Shown one piece after another: positions 60,201 to 64,000 of a stretch of DNA of 64,000 nt. Position 1 is the stretch's first letter, and the number at the start of each line of letters is the position of its first letter. The notes below the pieces were generated by a model. The model was given only the letters and a program-made list of their open reading frames with translations, did no database searches and had not been told where the DNA came from. Origin of the DNA: Zygnema circumcarinatum (Eukaryota; Streptophyta; Zygnematophyceae; Zygnematales; Zygnemataceae); assembly GCA_037447605.1 (NCBI GenBank), contig CM074804.1:6427948-6491947 (forward strand), read 5' to 3'. Both the position numbers and the translations under genes were made by a program.

Positions 60201-60666
60201 ATATCCAATTAACATCGCAGCTTTCTTCCTTTGGCTATCCATTCAGCCACTTTACAGGCTTGTACATTCGCAAGATACCGTTTCTAGCTGAAGCTAATTC
60301 CATCTATCAAGAGAGAAGAATTAGCGAGCGGAAACACAAGTAAACGGTCCACCCTTTTCAGGAAATTGAAAGCGAGGTTTTCTTGAATGGGAATGTTCGG
60401 TTCAGAGCTTTAAACATGCTCCAATACCAATGCTTCCTGAACGACCTTAAAAATTAGACAACGAGACACAACCTGCTTCCAGAGCTTGGCCGAATTGCAC
60501 GCAAGTAAAATGAGAGGTGTACAGATAAATTACCATACCTGAACCGAGGTTTAAGCAGCTGCATGCTCCGACTAAATTCAGCACGCTGCTGGGAAGAAAC
60601 CGAGCCGTCAGCCAAACTGAGAGAAACCTGGACGATCGCCTGCAAGGCATCCCTTTCAGACGTCAT
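42240..60666 (-). CDS. NUP205: Nuclear pore inner-ring protein NUP205
   Basis: Large helical scaffold nucleoporin of the inner ring, partner of NUP93. Minus-strand exons are 60666-60539, 59527-59338, 58834-58730, 58517-58247, 57641-57484, 56967-56851, 56599-56366, 56225-56133, about 55728-55516, 55049-54690, 54105-53845, 53539-53409, 52879-52648, 52368-52052, 51822-51669, 51211-51099, 50846-50603, 49982-49818, 49336-49244, 48880-48770, 48056-47886, 47492-47431, 47212-47140, 46609-46410, 46250-46058, 45705-45454, 45116-44943, 44765-44622, 44483-44340, 44017-43862, 43690-43580, 43175-43086, 42970-42870, 42597-42384 and 42266-42240. They sum to about 1933 residues, against ~1840-2010 in known homologs. 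Plant NUP205 landmarks in order include 'NELECVRLLLDAHLQ', 'LINELNREDANGVGAP', 'WDFVTFAGEEHRSH', 'PPSLKGALRMAIGTF', 'RLEQYPSTLSYINL', 'RAYKDVSEKWQIAVAALRHF', 'MVALLEYVGY', 'APNIAHLLLGFDV', 'RAWLLKLLAW', 'AAQLHMAMAWAQLG', 'GAQILLSMGALRKL' and 'RDVNEVSRHEVEELI'. The join across 55.73-56.13 kb is unresolved; a 15-bp exon at 55860-55845 is possible. Confidence 0.93.
42291..42362. repeat. GT/GA microsatellite in the last NUP205 intron
   Basis: GTGTGTGTGAGAGAC followed by GA repeats. On the sense (minus) strand it is a CT tract ending about 25 bp before the acceptor of the last exon, so it probably doubles as an extended polypyrimidine tract. Confidence 0.85.
48601..48631. repeat. Perfect 13-bp inverted repeat with a 5-base loop inside a NUP205 intron
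   Basis: GTAATGGGCTTGC, loop aggaa, then GCAAGCCCATTAC. It lies in the intron between the exons at 48880-48770 and 48056-47886. It would form a strong hairpin in the pre-mRNA; function unknown. Confidence 0.85.
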
Positions 60667-60718
60667 TTTTTCTGGCTGCTCCACCAACGCAGCAAGAGAC
60701 GAAGCTCCTCGGAGCTCG

Positions 60719-60790
60719 TTCCCTCTCCCTCCTCCCTCCTCCCTCCTCCCTCCTCCCTCCTCCCTCCTCCCTCCTCCCTCTCCCTCCACA
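60719..60790 (-). repeat. (CTCCCTC)-type tract, G3-run repeat on the sense strand of the NUP205 leader
   Basis: About ten CCTCCCT units on plus; on the minus strand this is GGGAGGAGGGAGG repeated, 50-125 bases before the NUP205 ATG. Four or more evenly spaced G3 runs satisfy the usual G-quadruplex pattern. Confidence 0.9.
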
Positions 60791-61661
60791 GCCCTCCCGG
60801 CAGACGCAGGCAGCTGCGACGCGGGGTGGCGCCAGGCGGACGAAAAAGAGCGCGAAACGAGGCCCGGCTCTAAACACCACAGTTGCGTTGGGCGCTGAAT
60901 TGGCCTGTCGCGCCACGGAACGGCGCCGCATAGATCGCGGTGGTGGCCCTCGGGGAGCAGGCCTCGCCGGGCTCTGCCTGCCTCTCTGCCTGCTTGTGGT
61001 GGTGGTGGTGTACGGGGACGGCCATGCTCGACTTGCGCTTCACCACTGCACAGGCTTATTCCCGTCGCAAGCTCTTAAAGAAAAAGAAAGAGCTTCAAAG
61101 AAAAAGAAAGAAAGAGGCAGTGGCAGCTTTCATGCCACTTCCTTTCTTTTTTTTCAAAGACGATTGGGCGGTCGGTTGAGCCATAAATCATAGTTGCCCT
61201 ACAGTGCAATCTGCCGGAGTCATCATCTTCGACCGACTGATTGAGACTCTTCTGAGTTTGCGGGGCAGTCAAAGTACTTGTTCGGTTGAGGCGTCATGCA
61301 GAATGGTTAGAGTTCTATTTCCAATTCAATGTTCGTCGGTAACATCAGTGGCTTCCAATGCAAGCTGCTATGCTAGTATACAGAATGGGCTGATGCATCC
61401 ACGCACTCCTTCATTGCCGGATAGCATGGCAACACATAAACTTAAGTTACACTGAACAGCAAATACCATCAAGCATCAATGCTTTTGCCAAACTTGTCGA
61501 AACTTGATTATCAAGCACGAACCCAATACCACTCGTTTTAATATCTTCACAACAACTCACAACCACCTAATACGGTAAACAGCTCCTGCACTCCTATAGT
61601 AAATCAATTGCTTTCAGAATACAAGCTGCAGTATTCCTGGCGCATTTCTTTCATTGTCGCT
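60791..61661. other. NUP205 upstream region and bZIP 3' flank
   Basis: The part to about 61000 is GC-rich and should contain the NUP205 promoter; no clear CCACGT site is seen here, unlike the other genes. 61060-61150 is AG-rich. The remainder should hold the 3' untranslated region of the bZIP gene. No further gene is recognised. Confidence 0.4.
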
Positions 61662-64000
61662 TTACGCAGCGGGAGCAATCAGCAGAGTTCCCTCGACACT
61701 ATTTACTGAGTTAAGACTCAACCGCTCGAAGACTTTCTTTGTAGTCAACTTGAGGCTGCTGCAGACCTTACTCTTCCCTCCAATCGTCGGTTCCAGCACT
61801 TCTGGTTTTCCTGCCAAGAATTGAGATGAACTTTGAACCAAGCAAAGAACATCCTCCATTTTGTGCCTTCCTGGTCGTCGGCTGGAAGGAAGGTCTCGTT
61901 TAAAGAGCCTCCGCAGGTTGAGAAACTCGTGCTTTGGAAGCTTGAACGCAGGTAGTTTCAGGTTCCGTTCCTGCCAGATCTCATGCTTTTCCTCGCCGGC
62001 CCACTTCTGAAGAGTGAACTGAGCGAGGACGAGGAGCAGAAATAGGCGGTAAACGGACGCGAGGTGGCGGCAGCTGCTGGCCAAGAAAAGTGGAAGAAGA
62101 GAAAGGATGACCAACAAGAACTGGCAAGGGTGGCGGTGGGGCAGGGACTCCGGCGGCAGGGAGTCTGCAAAAAACAAAGGGCCGATGGGATTAATAGAAA
62201 AGCATAGGACAAGATGACACCCGGCAATCGTCCAAAACGAATGTAGACTTCCGCGTGAGGCGTGAACATGGTTACTGTCAACCCCACAATCATATGACTG
62301 TAACACCTTTACAACTTAAAAGAAACGACAACCTGGAATTCTTTCACGGACTGCTGTAAACGCACTCCGGCTGGTTTCAATGCAGTCCCAGTTTATCGTA
62401 ACTCGTTGACAAATTAAAGATTACACAGAGTATACCATTGTTTAGTTCAGTTTAAGAAGACAGCCTTCTCCCTCCTAGTAATACGACAAACAGTAGCTGC
62501 GTAGGCCTTATACAGAAGAAGACTCACCGCTTTCAAGCACTGCAGGCTCTGCCATAACGCCGCTCTTGCTCGTTTGTGTGGTTTTTCCTCTTCCTCGAAC
62601 TCTCTTCTTGCTTTCTCCAGACAGTCTTCCAATCTCCGTAGTTTTCCTCTCAATACTCTCGGCAAATTCAGCCACACTATCATTGCCGAGGCTTCGAGTA
62701 TTCAGTCCATCCATCCCTTCAGGGCAACTCAAGACATCCTTTTGTGCACCAGATGCTCGACTTACTTCATGCGTTGATGGCTTGTCAGACCAATCGAACT
62801 TACTGTAATAACACTGGAAATACGCAAGTTGGTCTCGGAGTGCACCATTTTCCATAGCAGTAATTGATGCTACCTGGCGAAGATGATTCACCTGTGACTC
62901 CAAAGCTCTACATTTTCCCTCCAGCTCAGTAAGGTACGACTTCTTGCGGCGGCGTGATTCGGAGGCAGAAGCACGGTTACGCACAAGGCGTAGCTCTCGC
63001 TTACACGCGTCGTCGGCAGAGCATCCTTCGCCATGATCATCATTGCACAGCTTCGCACTGGCGTCGAGCTGGCTGCTTTGTGCTGATGCAGACACAGGAT
63101 GGGGGCCTTGCTGAAGCAAACCATTTCGAAGTTCAAAGCTGCGCTCAAGCTTAGTTTTGTCTAGTGTGTCTGTCTTCCCAAAAACAGCTCCATGTCTACC
63201 AGAGTCCTTGACATGCTCTCCACTGTCCTCACTTGTGCAATCACTGCCAACGAAGTCCATGTCAATGCCTGTCGCTATCTGACATCTGCCTCCGCTATCT
63301 ACAGGTGTCCCAGCAGTGGGTGGAGTCCCAGCAGCATCTGCTTGCAATGGACTTTCCGATGATACTTGGAGTGCTTCGAACACATCAGTTTGATAATGAT
63401 GTCGTTTGTGCGGTCGCTCGATAAAAGATTGAAGAACTTCCTCGCCATCATTATCGTACCAGCCCTGCCCCTGACCTACCCGCCATTTTTGTGCCTCTCT
63501 AACCTGTGATCCACGCTTGCGAAGACCCACGTTCTCAGTGCCTACATCAGCAGAACATGATGCCTTATTATCCAACACTTCAACCCTACGAATTGCGCCT
63601 TCGAATTGGGCGGCCACGTCTAAAGATTCCTTCCTTGTCCCTGTAGCCTTGCTGTTCGGACTATTCGAGGAAACGAACTCAGCAGTTCTGTCGAACTGCA
63701 TACTTTGCAAGCCAGACAACGCACAATCGTCCTCAGCTTCTAGTGCACGATCAGCAGCACTAAGTTCCACGATTGCCATATTTTCTCCGGCAACAGGAAC
63801 GTTGGAGATTGCTTCTCTCAATTCCGAAATTCCTCCATTGTCAAGGTCTTTTGCCGCATCCTTCCATTCACAACCCGGGCCTAAGCTGATGCCGTTCACA
63901 CTTTCAATAGCCGGTCCTCCCACTGCATTGGGTATCAATTCTAAAAACTCCTCCACAAAGGTTTTCCAGTGCGGTTGGACCGCTCCATCGCCAAGAACAT
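61662..64000 (-). CDS. Membrane-anchored bZIP transcription factor, bZIP17/28-like (5' end outside window)
   Basis: Predicted ER-tethered factor released by proteolysis under stress, by analogy to plant bZIP17/28 and animal ATF6. Two exons are seen: 64000-62528 (open at the window edge) and 62164-61662, joined GTGAGT/CAG in phase 1. The frame starting GTG at 63956 continues upstream without a stop, so the N-terminus is missing. The basic region 'NRASASESRRRKK' has the N-x7-R spacing and is followed by leucine-zipper heptads to about 'LRDQLAYF'. The second exon begins with a hydrophobic segment, QFLLVILSLLPLFLASS, then a second one (VYRLFLLLVLAQF). A 110-residue C-terminal tail contains RRLF, which fits the site-1-protease pattern R-x-(L/I/V)-z. 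The proline inside the span is compatible with site-2 cleavage. It could be another class of membrane bZIP. Membrane topology is inferred. Confidence 0.87.

Noticed and set aside
42240-60666. Exportin/importin-type HEAT protein
   Set aside because: First impression from helical repeats; the ordered landmarks (for example the 'LINELNREDANGVGAP' and 'PPSLKGALR' regions) match NUP205 along the whole length.

Overview
The window is nuclear DNA of a photosynthetic eukaryote of the green lineage. The evidence is dense GT-AG introns of a few hundred bases, a plastid-type sulfate-transporter ATPase behind a long N-terminal presequence, a P-class pentatricopeptide-repeat (PPR) protein, a plant-like NUP205, a plant-like BRO1-domain protein and a membrane-anchored bZIP factor. 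An intron-rich PPR gene together with a nuclear CysA fits a streptophyte alga or other early-diverging green plant better than a flowering plant. That placement is inference; no rRNA or plastid marker is present.

Layout. 1-7 kb is a decayed retrotransposon landscape: a 3' element end, two related LTRs facing each other, and a Ty3/gypsy-type gag-protease remnant behind a tRNA-Met primer site. 7.1-12.2 kb (minus) is a chloroplast CysA/SABC-type ATPase in ten exons. 13.4-17.7 kb (minus) holds a BRO1-domain protein and, 216 bp upstream of its ATG, a 61-residue single-membrane-span protein; together they look like a dicistronic unit. 19.0-25.7 kb (plus) is a SAC3/GANP mRNA-export factor. 26.3-27.0 kb carries three short non-autonomous DNA transposons. 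27.3-29.5 kb (minus) is an SLC43/FMP42-like major-facilitator transporter. 29.5-32.5 kb is repeat-rich intergenic DNA with promoters. 32.6-38.2 kb (plus) is the ten-exon PPR gene. 38.9-40.6 kb (minus) is a single-exon Ser/Thr kinase. 42.2-60.7 kb (minus) is NUP205, rebuilt here as 35 exons. 61.7-64.0 kb (minus) is a bZIP factor with a membrane segment, whose 5' end lies outside the window.

Exon chains were built by hand from splice signals, reading phase and family resemblance. Almost every join is phase-consistent; uncertain joins are flagged. Two genes act at the nuclear pore (SAC3 in TREX-2, NUP205 in the inner ring), but nothing suggests their proximity is functional. Shared promoter features are ACGT-core (G-box-like) sites, degenerate CAACCATTG/CAATGGTTG arrays, and GA-rich tracts with G3 runs on the sense strand of leaders.
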